A stretch of DNA of 64,000 nt from Nonomuraea angiospora. Lineage in GTDB: Bacteria > Actinomycetota > Actinomycetes > Streptosporangiales > Streptosporangiaceae. The translations under genes were made by a program, and so were the position numbers. The stretch is from the NCBI RefSeq assembly GCF_014873145.1, contig NZ_JADBEK010000001.1, forward strand, positions 6,696,001 through 6,760,000, read 5' to 3'. Below, piece after piece: positions 32,556 to 40,677 of this stretch. Below the pieces are notes generated by a model. It had not been told where the DNA came from. It ran no database searches and saw only the letters and a list, made by a program, of their open reading frames with translations. Numbering within the stretch: the stretch's first letter is position 1; each line of letters starts with the position of its first letter.

Positions 32556-33926
32556 CTAGTAGGCGGGCGACGGCTCGCCTGGCTCGGTGACGTCGTCGGA
32601 CGGCGGTGCCATCCGGCCGTACTTGATCATGAGGCCCGCCTCCACCACGGCCAGCACGCCGTACAGGAGGGTGAAGACGATCAGCGAGGTGAGCACGGTG
32701 CCCACCCCGACGCTGGGCGAGACGCCGTGGACGGTCTTCATCCGGCTGAAGACGATCCACGGCTGCCTGGCCGTCTCGGTGAAGACCCACCCGAAGCTGT
32801 GCGCGAGGAAGGGCAGCACGACGGACCACACGGCGGCCCGCCAGATCCAGCCCTTGCCGCGTAGGCGCCCGCCGCGGGTCAGCCAGAGCAGGACGAGCGC
32901 CACCAGCCCCGCGAGCATGCCGAAGCCGATCATCAGCCGGAAGGACCAGTAGGCGAGCGGGATGTAGGGGCGGTAGTCGCCCGGGCCGAACCTGCGCTGG
33001 TACTCCCTCTGGACGTCGTTGACGCCCTGCACCTTGCCGTCGAACGAGCCGGTGGCCAGCTGTGACAGCAGGCCCGGGACCTCCAGCGCGAAGAGCGGCC
33101 TCGTGCCGTCGAGCGTCCCGATGGTGAACAGGGAGAACGGCGCCGGCTGCCGGGTGTCGTAGAGCGCCTCGGCGGCGGCCATCTTCATCGGCTGCGTCTG
33201 CGTCATGATCTTGCCGAGGACGTCGCCGGAAATGAGGGTGCCGGCGGCCCCCACCAGCACCGCGACCGCGCCGAGCCGCAGGGACGGGCGGAAGACGTCA
33301 GCGTCCCGCTTCCTGGCCAGGTGCCAGGCGGAGACGGCCATGAGGATCACCCCGCCGGCCAGCCAGCAGCCCAGGATGGTGTGCGGGAAGGTGGCCAGCA
33401 GGACCTTGTTGGTCAGCACGGCCCCGAAGTCGGCCAGCTCCGCCCGCCGGTGGACGGTGACGCCCACCGGCCACTGCATGAACGAGTTGGCGGCCAGGAT
33501 GAAGTAGGCGGACACCATGCTGCCGATCGCGACCGTCCAGATGCACGCGAGGTGGACCAGCTTGGGCAGCCGGTCCCAGCCGAACATCCACAGCGCCAGG
33601 AACGTCGACTCCAGGAAGAACGCCAGCAGCGCCTCCAGCGCCAGCGGGGCGCCGAAGACGTCACCGACGAACCTGGAGTAGGAGCTCCAGTTCATCCCGA
33701 ACTGGAACTCCTGCACGATTCCCGTCACCACGCCCATGGCGAAGTTGATCAGGAAGAGCGTGCCCCAGAACTTGGTGGCGCGCAGGTAGGCCGGGTTGCC
33801 GGTGCGCACCCAGGCCGTGTTGAGGATCGCCACCAGCACCGACAGCCCGATCGTGACCGGCACGAACAGGAAGTGGTACACCGTGGTGATCCCGAACTGC
33901 CAGCGCGCGAGATCCACGGTGTCCAT
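32556..33926 (-). CDS. cydA: Cytochrome bd oxidase subunit I
   Basis: A protein of 456 residues with nine predicted helices and the CydA signatures ARWQFGITTVYHFLFVPVTIGLS (heme b595/d zone), SYFILAANSFMQ-like WPVG segment, and a short Q-loop, followed by GMLAGLVALVLLWL. The short Q-loop is the usual actinobacterial form. First gene of the cydAB operon. An 18-bp perfect palindrome lies 13 bp upstream of the start codon. Expression is probably raised at low oxygen, but no Rex-type site is visible. Confidence 0.95.
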   Translation of the reverse strand: MDTVDLARWQFGITTVYHFLFVPVTIGLSVLVAILNTAWVRTGNPAYLRATKFWGTLFLINFAMGVVTGIVQEFQFGMNWSSYSRFVGDVFGAPLALEALLAFFLESTFLALWMFGWDRLPKLVHLACIWTVAIGSMVSAYFILAANSFMQWPVGVTVHRRAELADFGAVLTNKVLLATFPHTILGCWLAGGVILMAVSAWHLARKRDADVFRPSLRLGAVAVLVGAAGTLISGDVLGKIMTQTQPMKMAAAEALYDTRQPAPFSLFTIGTLDGTRPLFALEVPGLLSQLATGSFDGKVQGVNDVQREYQRRFGPGDYRPYIPLAYWSFRLMIGFGMLAGLVALVLLWLTRGGRLRGKGWIWRAAVWSVVLPFLAHSFGWVFTETARQPWIVFSRMKTVHGVSPSVGVGTVLTSLIVFTLLYGVLAVVEAGLMIKYGRMAPPSDDVTEPGEPSPAY

Positions 33927-33938
33927 GTTCCAACGTTA

Positions 33939-33956
33939 AGTGCCCGATCGGGCACT
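33939..33956. promoter_or_regulatory. Perfect 18-bp palindrome before cydA
   Basis: AGTGCCCGATCGGGCACT is fully self-complementary. It lies in the 35 bp between the Gfo/Idh/MocA stop and cydA. It could be a regulator site for cydAB, or fold as a 7-bp stem with a GATC loop that ends the upstream transcript; the following TTAACGTT is a poor U-tract, so an operator or leader hairpin is more likely. Confidence 0.5.
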
Positions 33957-33961
33957 CCAGG

Positions 33962-35047
33962 TTACGACACGCTCGAATGGAGAGCCACGGGACGAGGCCG
34001 TTCGCAGGTGCTCGCGACGGTCACCGCCGTGCCCGAGCCCGCCGCGGCCAGCAGCGACTCCATGACGTCGAGCACGTGGAAGGCCAGCGAGCCGCCCGCG
34101 CGCAGCTCCTTGTCCGCCGGGGTCGCCGCGAAGTCGATCAGCCCCACCCCGCGCCCGGCCCCGATGTAGCCGGCCGACTCGGGAAGCTCCTGCCAGCCGT
34201 CCTTACCGGAGATCAGGACCTGGCCGTCGAAGCGGTTCGGGTCGGGCACGACGAGCGAGCCCTTCTCACCGTGCACCTCGATGTTGGGCGCCTTGGTCGC
34301 CACCCCGTCGAAGCTCATCACCAGCGTGGACAGCGCACCCGAGGCGTGCACCAGCACTCCGGTGACGTGGGTGTCCACCAGGACCGGGATCTCCTCCCCC
34401 TGGCGGGGGCCCGAGCCGATGGTGCGCTTGGGCCGCGTGCGGCTGGCCGCGCCGATGACGCTCGCCACCGGTCCGAGCAGCGTCACCAGGCTGCTGATGT
34501 AGTACGGCCCCATGTCCAGGAGCGGGCCGCCGCCGGGCACGTAGTAGAAGTCGGGGTTCGGATGCCAGCGTTCGTGACCGGGGGTCATCATCGTCGCGGT
34601 CGCCGCGATCGGCCTGCCGATCAGGCCGTCGTCGATCGCGTTGCGCGCGGTCTGCGTACCCGTGCCCAGCACCGTGTCGGGCGCGCACCCCACGCGCACG
34701 CGAGCGGCGGCGGCCGCCTCGAGCACGCGGGCGGCGTCCGCGCTCGTCGCGGCAAGGGGCTTCTCGCAGTAGACGTCCTTGCCGGCCGCTATGGCCTGCA
34801 AGGCCACCTCGGCGTGGGCGGCGGGAACGGTGAGGTTGAGCACGACGTCCACGCGCGGGTCCGCCATCAGCTCCGCCACGCCCAGCACGTCGACCCCCTC
34901 GTAGGGGCGCACCGCCTCGCGGGCCCGGTCGAGGTCGAGATCGGCCACGGCCACCAGCCGCAGCTGCGGCAACCGGTCGATGGTCTGGAAGTACTGGGCC
35001 GAGATCGCCCCGCACCCCACGACGCCGACGTTCACCGGCTGGCCCAC
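33962..35047 (-). CDS. Gfo/Idh/MocA-family oxidoreductase
   Basis: A protein of 361 residues from GTG 35045-35047, six bases after AAAGGGG. N-terminal Rossmann domain (VNVGVVGCGAISAQYFQTI), the catalytic CEKPLAAT motif, and the GFO/IDH C-terminal domain with GGGPLLDMGPYYI. It oxidises or reduces a sugar or inositol-type substrate with NAD(P). It overlaps the end of the ThuA gene by 16 bp, so the two are co-translated, a pairing known from trehalose and disaccharide ketone pathways. The actual substrate is unknown. Confidence 0.9.
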   Translation of the reverse strand: MGQPVNVGVVGCGAISAQYFQTIDRLPQLRLVAVADLDLDRAREAVRPYEGVDVLGVAELMADPRVDVVLNLTVPAAHAEVALQAIAAGKDVYCEKPLAATSADAARVLEAAAAARVRVGCAPDTVLGTGTQTARNAIDDGLIGRPIAATATMMTPGHERWHPNPDFYYVPGGGPLLDMGPYYISSLVTLLGPVASVIGAASRTRPKRTIGSGPRQGEEIPVLVDTHVTGVLVHASGALSTLVMSFDGVATKAPNIEVHGEKGSLVVPDPNRFDGQVLISGKDGWQELPESAGYIGAGRGVGLIDFAATPADKELRAGGSLAFHVLDVMESLLAAAGSGTAVTVASTCERPRPVALHSSVS

Positions 35048-35736
35048 AACATTCCCCTTTCGATGATGGTGCGCACGCTGTCGTGCTGCAGGACGTCGAG
35101 GCTGTGCCCGGGGGTGGTGACGAAGATCTTCCCGTTCCCCCACCGGCGGGTCCAGATCGCCGGCGAGGTGACCTCCCGGTGCCAGGGGTCCCACGGGCGG
35201 ACCTTCTGCGTGGTCGTCGCCAGCACGTCGATGTAGTCGTCGGTCAGGACCCAGTACTGCTCGGTGACGAGGTCGAAGTCCGCGATGCCCTCGGTGATGG
35301 GGTGCGTGGCCGCCTCGGGCAGCATGTTGACGGTGTACGGCACGAAGTTGTCGGCCTGCGAGCCTTCCCGCTCGGCCGGTTCCTTGCCGGGATGGCAGGC
35401 GAACTGCCCGCCGATGAGATGCAGGTAGTCGGAGGAGTTGCGGTAGGAGTCGGCGATGCCGCCGTGCCAGCCGGCCATCCCGGTGCCCGCGCGGATGGCG
35501 GCCTCCAGTCCGATCAGCTCCTCCCTCTCGATCGTGCCCATCGTGTAGCACTGCACGATGAGGTCGATGCCGGACATGAACGCGGAGTCCGCGTACGGCG
35601 CAGGAGACTCCGCCCGATGCACCTCGAACCCCTGCTTCTCGAGGAAGGGCACGAAGAGCTCAGTGGCCTCGACCGGGGCGTGCCCTTCCCAGCCACCGCG
35701 CACCACCAGCGCCTTCCTGCCGTGTTCGTCTGCCAT
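35032..35736 (-). CDS. ThuA-domain (trehalose-utilisation type) protein
   Basis: A protein of 234 residues, with the ThuA fold (a class I glutaminase-like Rossmann variant): KALVVRGGWEGHAPVEATE, GTGMAGWHGGIADSY and WVLTDDYIDVLA. ATG 35736 follows GGCGGGAG; the longer frame adds five residues. ThuA proteins act in disaccharide or 3-keto-sugar turnover, often with a Gfo/Idh/MocA enzyme like the one overlapping here. Cytoplasmic. The 182-197 bp upstream (to 35933) hold no gene. Confidence 0.88.
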   Translation of the reverse strand: MADEHGRKALVVRGGWEGHAPVEATELFVPFLEKQGFEVHRAESPAPYADSAFMSGIDLIVQCYTMGTIEREELIGLEAAIRAGTGMAGWHGGIADSYRNSSDYLHLIGGQFACHPGKEPAEREGSQADNFVPYTVNMLPEAATHPITEGIADFDLVTEQYWVLTDDYIDVLATTTQKVRPWDPWHREVTSPAIWTRRWGNGKIFVTTPGHSLDVLQHDSVRTIIERGMLWASR

Positions 35737-35933
35737 GCTCCCGCCTATCACTTAAGGGACAAACGACTCTGATAGTCGCATTTCATGCCTAACTATCTGA
35801 AGAGGTGTCCAGCATCTGATGCATGAAGGCTACGGATCAGGGCAGCGCTGTCCGGGCGGATCCCCCGGCGCCGGCTTACACGTGGCTTAGTCCGTCGGGG
35901 TTCTAATCGGACAAACCCGATGTGGAGGACAAG

Positions 35934-36842
35934 GTGCCACCAACTGACCAACCACACGAGGAACTGTCATCCCAACCGGACGGGCCGCGCAGGCGCGTCC
36001 CACGATCGCTGATCGTCGCCGCCGCCGTCGCGCTGGCGACGACGGGCGGGGTCGGAGCCGCCTCGGCGGCGTCGGGAACGACGCCGACGGGCTCGCCGAC
36101 CCCCACGCCGACGATCAGCGAGACGCCCACCGAGACACCGACCACGACACCGACCGGAACACCGACCGACCCGCCGACCGACACACCCACGGACACGCCC
36201 ACGGACACGCCCACGGACACGCCCACGGACACGCCCACGACGGCGCCTCCTGACATAGCGCCGATCAACCCGTGGGGGTTCGTCGGGACCATGCACGGCG
36301 AGTTCAAGGTGGCGACGAAGGACGGCTGCGGCACCGTGACCCTGTTCGCCCAGACCGGGCAGGCGACCGCCGTCGCGGAGGACTCGATCACCGTGCGCAG
36401 CCAGGACGGCTTCGAGCGCACGTACGCGATCGACGACAACACGCACACCATCGCCGGACGCCGCGGCAACAGCGCGGTCAAGCAGGACGACTGGGTGTCG
36501 GTGACCGCGACCGGTGCCGACCAGACGGCTACGACCGCCCCCGGTGCCGACCAGACGGCCCAGACGGCCACGGCCGCCACCGTCTACGACCTGTCGCGGC
36601 CCGTCAAGCGGATCTGGTCGTACAAGGGCTGGAAGCAGGCATGGCAGTGGCAGGGCCCGCCTGCGTGGCAGACCCCGACCGCGTGCCCGACGCCGACCAC
36701 GACACCGACCACGACACCGACCGACACCCCGACAGAGACCCCGACAGAGACACCGACGGAAACGCCCACCGAGACCCCGACGCCCGATCCGTCGTCGTCA
36801 GTCTCGGAGACCCCGACCCCGACGCCCACGCCGACCTCCTGA
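35934..36842 (+). CDS. Exported DUF5666-like protein with Thr-Pro repeat tails
   Basis: A protein of 302 residues. I chose GTG 35934, because GGAGG at 35924-35928 is well spaced for it and would lie inside the coding part of the upstream GTG 35922. A positively charged start, one hydrophobic stretch (LIVAAAVALATTGGVGAASA) and a likely export cleavage follow. A long Thr/Pro/Asp repeat leads to a single DUF5666-type beta-domain (MHGEFKVATKDGCG to WVSVTAT), then a second Thr/Pro/Glu repeat to the end. The repeats suggest a wall-spanning stalk. Function unknown. Confidence 0.72.
   Translation: MPPTDQPHEELSSQPDGPRRRVPRSLIVAAAVALATTGGVGAASAASGTTPTGSPTPTPTISETPTETPTTTPTGTPTDPPTDTPTDTPTDTPTDTPTDTPTTAPPDIAPINPWGFVGTMHGEFKVATKDGCGTVTLFAQTGQATAVAEDSITVRSQDGFERTYAIDDNTHTIAGRRGNSAVKQDDWVSVTATGADQTATTAPGADQTAQTATAATVYDLSRPVKRIWSYKGWKQAWQWQGPPAWQTPTACPTPTTTPTTTPTDTPTETPTETPTETPTETPTPDPSSSVSETPTPTPTPTS
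36122..36244 (+). repeat. Tandem ACxCCCAC-type repeats coding Thr-Pro linker
   Basis: Runs of the word GACACGCCCACG (12 bp) repeat in frame and give Asp-Thr-Pro-Thr units. A second set with GAGACCCCGACA-like units lies at about 36715-36785. Such runs change length easily by slippage. Confidence 0.75.
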
Positions 36843-36951
36843 TCGGCCGGTAGCGCCGTCTTCGTCCCGAGCGGCTCCCCTCTCACTCGGGCGTCGAACG
36901 GCGTGCCACCTCTCCTCCCGCAGGCTGACCGGTCTCTCGTCCGGCCGGCGG

Positions 36952-38796
36952 TCAGAGGGCGAGGTGAACCCGGTACTCCCTGAGCCACGCGTCGAGCTGC
37001 AGCAGCCGCTCCAGCGAGGCGCGGGCGGCGAGGAAGCTGGACTCGCCCACGGGGCGGTCGATGAGCGCACGCGCCTTGTCCAGGTCGAGCAGCTGGGCGC
37101 AGGGCGTGTCGCGCTCGACCAGGGCGCGGGCCTCCTCGCGCAGGGCCTGCTCGTAGGCGGGGTCCTGCGTGGACGGGTAGGGGCTCTTGACCCGCTGGAG
37201 CACCGACTCCGGCAGCAGGCCGGCGGCGGCCGCGCGCAGCAGGCTCTTCTCCCGCCCGTCGAAGGTCTTCATCGCCCAGGGGGCGTTGAAGACGTACTCC
37301 ACCAGCCGGTGGTCGCAGAACGGCACCCGGACCTCCAGCCCGACGGCCATGCTCATCCGGTCCTTGCGGTCGAGCAGGATCTGTACGAACCGGGTCAGGT
37401 GCAGATAGCTGATCTGGCGCATGCGCCGCTCGTGCCCCTCCTCGCCGGGCAGCTCGGGCACCTCGGCCATGGCCTGGCGGTAGCTCGCGTCCTGGTAGCC
37501 GGAGACGTCGAGCTTGCGCTCCAGCTCCTCCTTGAACAGCTGCTCCACCCCCAGCCGGTCGGTGAGGCCGCCGATGAACCACGGGAAGGTGTCGGCCCCC
37601 ACCGCCGCCGGGTCGTGGAACCACCGGTAGCCGCCGAACACCTCGTCGGCCGACTCCCCGGACAGCGCCACCGTGGAGTGCCCCCTGATCGCCTCGAACA
37701 GCAGGTAGAGCGAGCTGTCCATGTCGCCGATGCCGATCGGCAGGTCGCGGGCGCGCAGCACGGCGGCCCGCACGGCCGGGTTCATCAGCTCCCGCGAGTC
37801 GAGCACGATGTCGGTGTGCTCGGCGTCGATGTGCCCGGCCACCTCGTGGACGTACGGCGCGTCGGGCGTCGAACGGGTCGGATCGGGCTTGAAGTTCTCG
37901 GTGTAGCCGGCGAAGTCCACGGCGAACGAGCGGACCCTCCCCAGGCCCTGCTCCGCCAGGCCCCTGGCGGCGAGCGCGGTGATGGTGCTGGAATCGAGGC
38001 CGCCCGACAGCAGCGCGCACAGCGGCACGTCGCTGATGAGCTGGCGGTGGACGATGTCCTCCAGCAGGTCGCGCACCGTCTTGACCGTGGAGTCCACGTT
38101 GTCCCGGTGCTCGTGGGACTCCAGCTGCCAGTAGCGGCGCTTGCTGCACCCGTCGCGGTTCACCCGGATGAGCTGGCCGGGGCGCACCTCGTACATGCCC
38201 TTGAAGATGCCGTGCTCCGGCGTCTTGACGTACGCGACCAGCTCGCGGAGCCCGTCGGCGTCGAGCACCCGGTGGGCGAGCGGGTTGGCGAGGATCGCCT
38301 TGGGCTCCGAGCCGAACAGCACGCCATGGGAGGTCGGGTAGTAGTACAGCGGCTTGATCCCCATGCGGTCGCGGACCAGCAGCAGCTCATCGCGCTCGGC
38401 GTCCCAGACGGCGAAGGCGTACATGCCGTTCAGGCGGGCGGCCAGGTCCTCGCCCCACTCGAGGTAGGCGCGCAGGACGACCTCGGTGTCGCTCTGGGTG
38501 CGGAAGCGGTGCCCGCGGGCGGCCAGCTCCGCGCGCAGCTCGCGGTAGTTGTACACCTCGCCGCTGTACGTCAGGACGGCCGGGTCCCGCCCGTCGTCGG
38601 CGGCGACCATCGGCTGCCGGCCGCCGGGGAGGTCGATGATGGCCAGCCTCCGGTGACCGATGGCGGCGTGCGGCGCCATCCAGAGCCCCTGGTCGTCGGG
38701 GCCGCGGCAGGCCATCGTGTCCGTCATGGCCTGCGCGGCGGCCCTCTCGTCCAGCAGGTCCCGCTCGAAGTCAACCCAGCCGCAGATGCCGCACAT
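36952..38796 (-). CDS. asnB: Asparagine synthetase B (glutamine-hydrolysing)
   Basis: A protein of 614 residues. N-terminal Ntn glutaminase domain with Cys 2 as nucleophile (MCGICGWVDFERD) and the glutamine-site residues RGPDDQG, then the synthetase domain with the ATP PP-loop LLSGGLDSSTITAL. It makes asparagine, or amidates a carboxyl group, with glutamine and ATP in the cytoplasm. Length and sequence fit the widespread actinobacterial housekeeping or stress AsnB. No biosynthetic partner is adjacent. Between it and the DUF5666 gene lie only 109 bp. Confidence 0.93.
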   Translation of the reverse strand: MCGICGWVDFERDLLDERAAAQAMTDTMACRGPDDQGLWMAPHAAIGHRRLAIIDLPGGRQPMVAADDGRDPAVLTYSGEVYNYRELRAELAARGHRFRTQSDTEVVLRAYLEWGEDLAARLNGMYAFAVWDAERDELLLVRDRMGIKPLYYYPTSHGVLFGSEPKAILANPLAHRVLDADGLRELVAYVKTPEHGIFKGMYEVRPGQLIRVNRDGCSKRRYWQLESHEHRDNVDSTVKTVRDLLEDIVHRQLISDVPLCALLSGGLDSSTITALAARGLAEQGLGRVRSFAVDFAGYTENFKPDPTRSTPDAPYVHEVAGHIDAEHTDIVLDSRELMNPAVRAAVLRARDLPIGIGDMDSSLYLLFEAIRGHSTVALSGESADEVFGGYRWFHDPAAVGADTFPWFIGGLTDRLGVEQLFKEELERKLDVSGYQDASYRQAMAEVPELPGEEGHERRMRQISYLHLTRFVQILLDRKDRMSMAVGLEVRVPFCDHRLVEYVFNAPWAMKTFDGREKSLLRAAAAGLLPESVLQRVKSPYPSTQDPAYEQALREEARALVERDTPCAQLLDLDKARALIDRPVGESSFLAARASLERLLQLDAWLREYRVHLAL

Positions 38797-38939
38797 TGCC
38801 CGGCTCCTCCCGATTTCTCCGACGTCCCCCTGATGCCCTGGCCAGGGGGGTTATCACGCCGGGGCGCGCCCGCGGCCCGGCAGGCGCCACTCCGGATGAA
38901 AGGATCGAAGCGTTTTCGTATGACCGAAAGGCACATGAG

Positions 38940-39407
38940 ATGGCTCCGAACATCGCCACCGCCCGCCACGTCGACCTGCCCGAGCTGCTCGAGTTCCTCC
39001 GCCCTCGGCACCACGGCCTGCTCTCGACCACCCGCAAGGACGGCCGGCCGCAGCTCTCACCCGTCAGCTGCGGGGTCGACGAGGACGGCCGGATCGTGGT
39101 CTCCACCTATCCCGACCGGGTCAAGGCCCGCAACGCCCGCCGCGACGAGAGGGTGTCCATCTGCGTGTTGTCCGACGACTGGAACGGCCCGTACGTCCAG
39201 GTCGACGGGCACGCGGAGGTGCTGGACATGCCCGACGCCCTCGAAGCCCTGGTCGAGTACTACCGGTGCATCGCCGGCGAGCACCCCGACTGGGACGAGT
39301 ACCGGGACGCCATGCGGCGCCAGGACAAGTCGCTGATCCGCATCCACATCGACCGCTGGGGCCCCATCGCGACCGGCGGCTTCCCCGCCCGCCTGATCTC
39401 GGAGTGA
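38940..39407 (+). CDS. PPOX-class (F420/FMN split-barrel) oxidoreductase
   Basis: A protein of 155 residues with the split-barrel fold: LEFLRPRHHGLLSTTRKDGRPQLSPVS and VVSTYPDRVKARNARRDERVS, then GRAEV-type VDGHAEVLDM. It is close to actinobacterial F420-binding PPOX proteins, which reduce substrates with F420H2; F420 use rather than FMN is inferred from family membership. ATG 38940 follows GAAAGG. Monocistronic, divergent from asnB. Confidence 0.85.
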   Translation: MAPNIATARHVDLPELLEFLRPRHHGLLSTTRKDGRPQLSPVSCGVDEDGRIVVSTYPDRVKARNARRDERVSICVLSDDWNGPYVQVDGHAEVLDMPDALEALVEYYRCIAGEHPDWDEYRDAMRRQDKSLIRIHIDRWGPIATGGFPARLISE

Positions 39408-39440
39408 CACCCGCCCCGGCCTTGGTCGCCGGGGCGCCAC

Positions 39441-39869
39441 ATGGGCCGCCGCGCCGGCCCGGTCCCCGACCAGCGCCTCCTCCGCGGCCCGCGGGCCAGG
39501 CAGGCGATCACGCGCCACGCCGTGGACGTCGCGTCGCTGGAGGGGCTCAACGGGCTCAGCATCGGCCGGCCGGCCACCGACCTCGGGCTCAGCAAGAGCG
39601 GGGTCGCGACGCTCTTCGGGACGAAGGAGAAGCTGCAGCTCGCCACCGCCGCCGCGGCGCGCGAGGCGTTCCGCGAGGCCGTCGTCCGGCCCACTTCGGA
39701 CGTGCCGCCGCGTCGTCGAGGGATTCGCCGGCACACGATCGCCCTCCTCCTGACCTGGGCTTTACTAAAGGAACGAATAAAAGACGGCAAAAATCCCCAA
39801 ATCTCTCTCGTCCGGAATAGAGGGCCCGCGCCGTGGATAGGGACATATAAGGAATTAGCGTCCTGCTAG
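39441..39869 (+). pseudogene. TetR-family regulator, truncated after the DNA-binding domain
   Basis: The first 75 or so residues are a typical TetR N-terminus (TRHAVDVASLEGLNGLSIG, TDLGLSKSGVATLFGTKEKL, LATAAAAREAF). After EAVVRPTSDV the frame passes into unrelated, AT-richer sequence and stops at 39869, without a ligand domain. A deletion probably removed the 3' half. A short DNA-binding protein could still be made, but a relic is more likely. The stretch 39770-39877 is notably AT-rich and ends in the strong ribosome-binding site of the next gene. Confidence 0.6.
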
Positions 39870-39877
39870 GAGGGATC

Positions 39878-40651
39878 ATGGCCGTCACCCAGCCGCGAGG
39901 GCGCACGACCGCCGGACCCGATGGGAATGGCAGCAAGCGGTTCAGTCTGGACCTGCCGATGCTCGGCATCCAGGTCCGGCAGCCCGAAATGCGGATGCCG
40001 CACATAGAAATGCCGAACATCGAGATGCCACGCATCCAGATGCCCAACATCCCGATGCCGCATGTCAGCAAGCAGGAGCTCGGCCACTACGTCGACGTCG
40101 CCCGGACGTTCCTCCCTCCGCCCGAACGCATGGCCTATTACGGAGCGCTCGGCGCGCTCGCCGCCGTCGGAGTGCTCGAATGGCCCGTCGCGGCCGCCAT
40201 CGGCGCCGGGACGATGCTGGCGCGGCGGGGACTGCCGCGGACCTCGTTCGGGAGGCCGCGCGCGGCCACCACGCCGGCCAGGGAGCCCGAGGCCCGGGAG
40301 ACCACGACCCCGAGCAGGCGGACCACGACCGGGACGACCAAGCGGGCCACGACCGCCACCCGGCGCGGCGCGGCCGGCACCACGACCGGCACGACCACCG
40401 GCAGGCGCAGGGCCGCCACGACCGGCGCCGCCGGCGGCACGACCGAGGGCGCCACCGGAACGACCGGCGGCACCACCCGGCGCACCGCCGCCAAGCCGTC
40501 GACCGGCGGCACGACCGGCAAGAGCACCACGAGAAGCACCACGAGGAGCACCGCGCGCAAGCCGGCCGCCACCTCCGGCGCCACCACCAGGAAGACCACC
40601 TCGACTTCGAGCTCGACAAGCAGGCGAAAGAGCACCGCGCCGAGCGGGTGA
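39878..40651 (+). CDS. Pentapeptide-repeat protein preceding the P-type ATPase
   Basis: A protein of 257 residues. ATG 39878 follows AGGAGGG. Residues 39-63 consist of five copies of the unit x-Met-Pro-x-Ile; then a conserved-looking helical part (QELGHYVDVARTFLPPPER) and one or two short membrane segments (YYGALGALAAVGVLEWPVAAAIG). The last 150 residues are low-complexity Thr/Arg/Lys/Gly, strongly basic, like a histone H1 tail. It starts the operon and ends 26 bp before the ATPase gene. The hydrophobic part and the ATPase linkage suggest an accessory membrane protein. No family function known to me. Confidence 0.68.
   Translation: MAVTQPRGRTTAGPDGNGSKRFSLDLPMLGIQVRQPEMRMPHIEMPNIEMPRIQMPNIPMPHVSKQELGHYVDVARTFLPPPERMAYYGALGALAAVGVLEWPVAAAIGAGTMLARRGLPRTSFGRPRAATTPAREPEARETTTPSRRTTTGTTKRATTATRRGAAGTTTGTTTGRRRAATTGAAGGTTEGATGTTGGTTRRTAAKPSTGGTTGKSTTRSTTRSTARKPAATSGATTRKTTSTSSSTSRRKSTAPSG
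39992..40066 (+). repeat. Five 15-bp units coding xMPxI pentapeptides
   Basis: A run of five 15-bp units, each with ATGCC(N)..AT(C/A) at the same place, encodes five x-Met-Pro-x-(Ile/Val) copies. The DNA copies have diverged at third positions while the peptide pattern is kept, so it is under protein-level selection. Confidence 0.75.
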
Positions 40652-40677
40652 CCACGACGCCGTAGACGGGAGACCAC

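Noticed and set aside
36122..36785. Thr-Pro repeats as a possible CRISPR-like or regulatory repeat
   Set aside because: The units are in frame, of codon-multiple length and encode a regular Thr-Pro linker, so they are explained by the protein.
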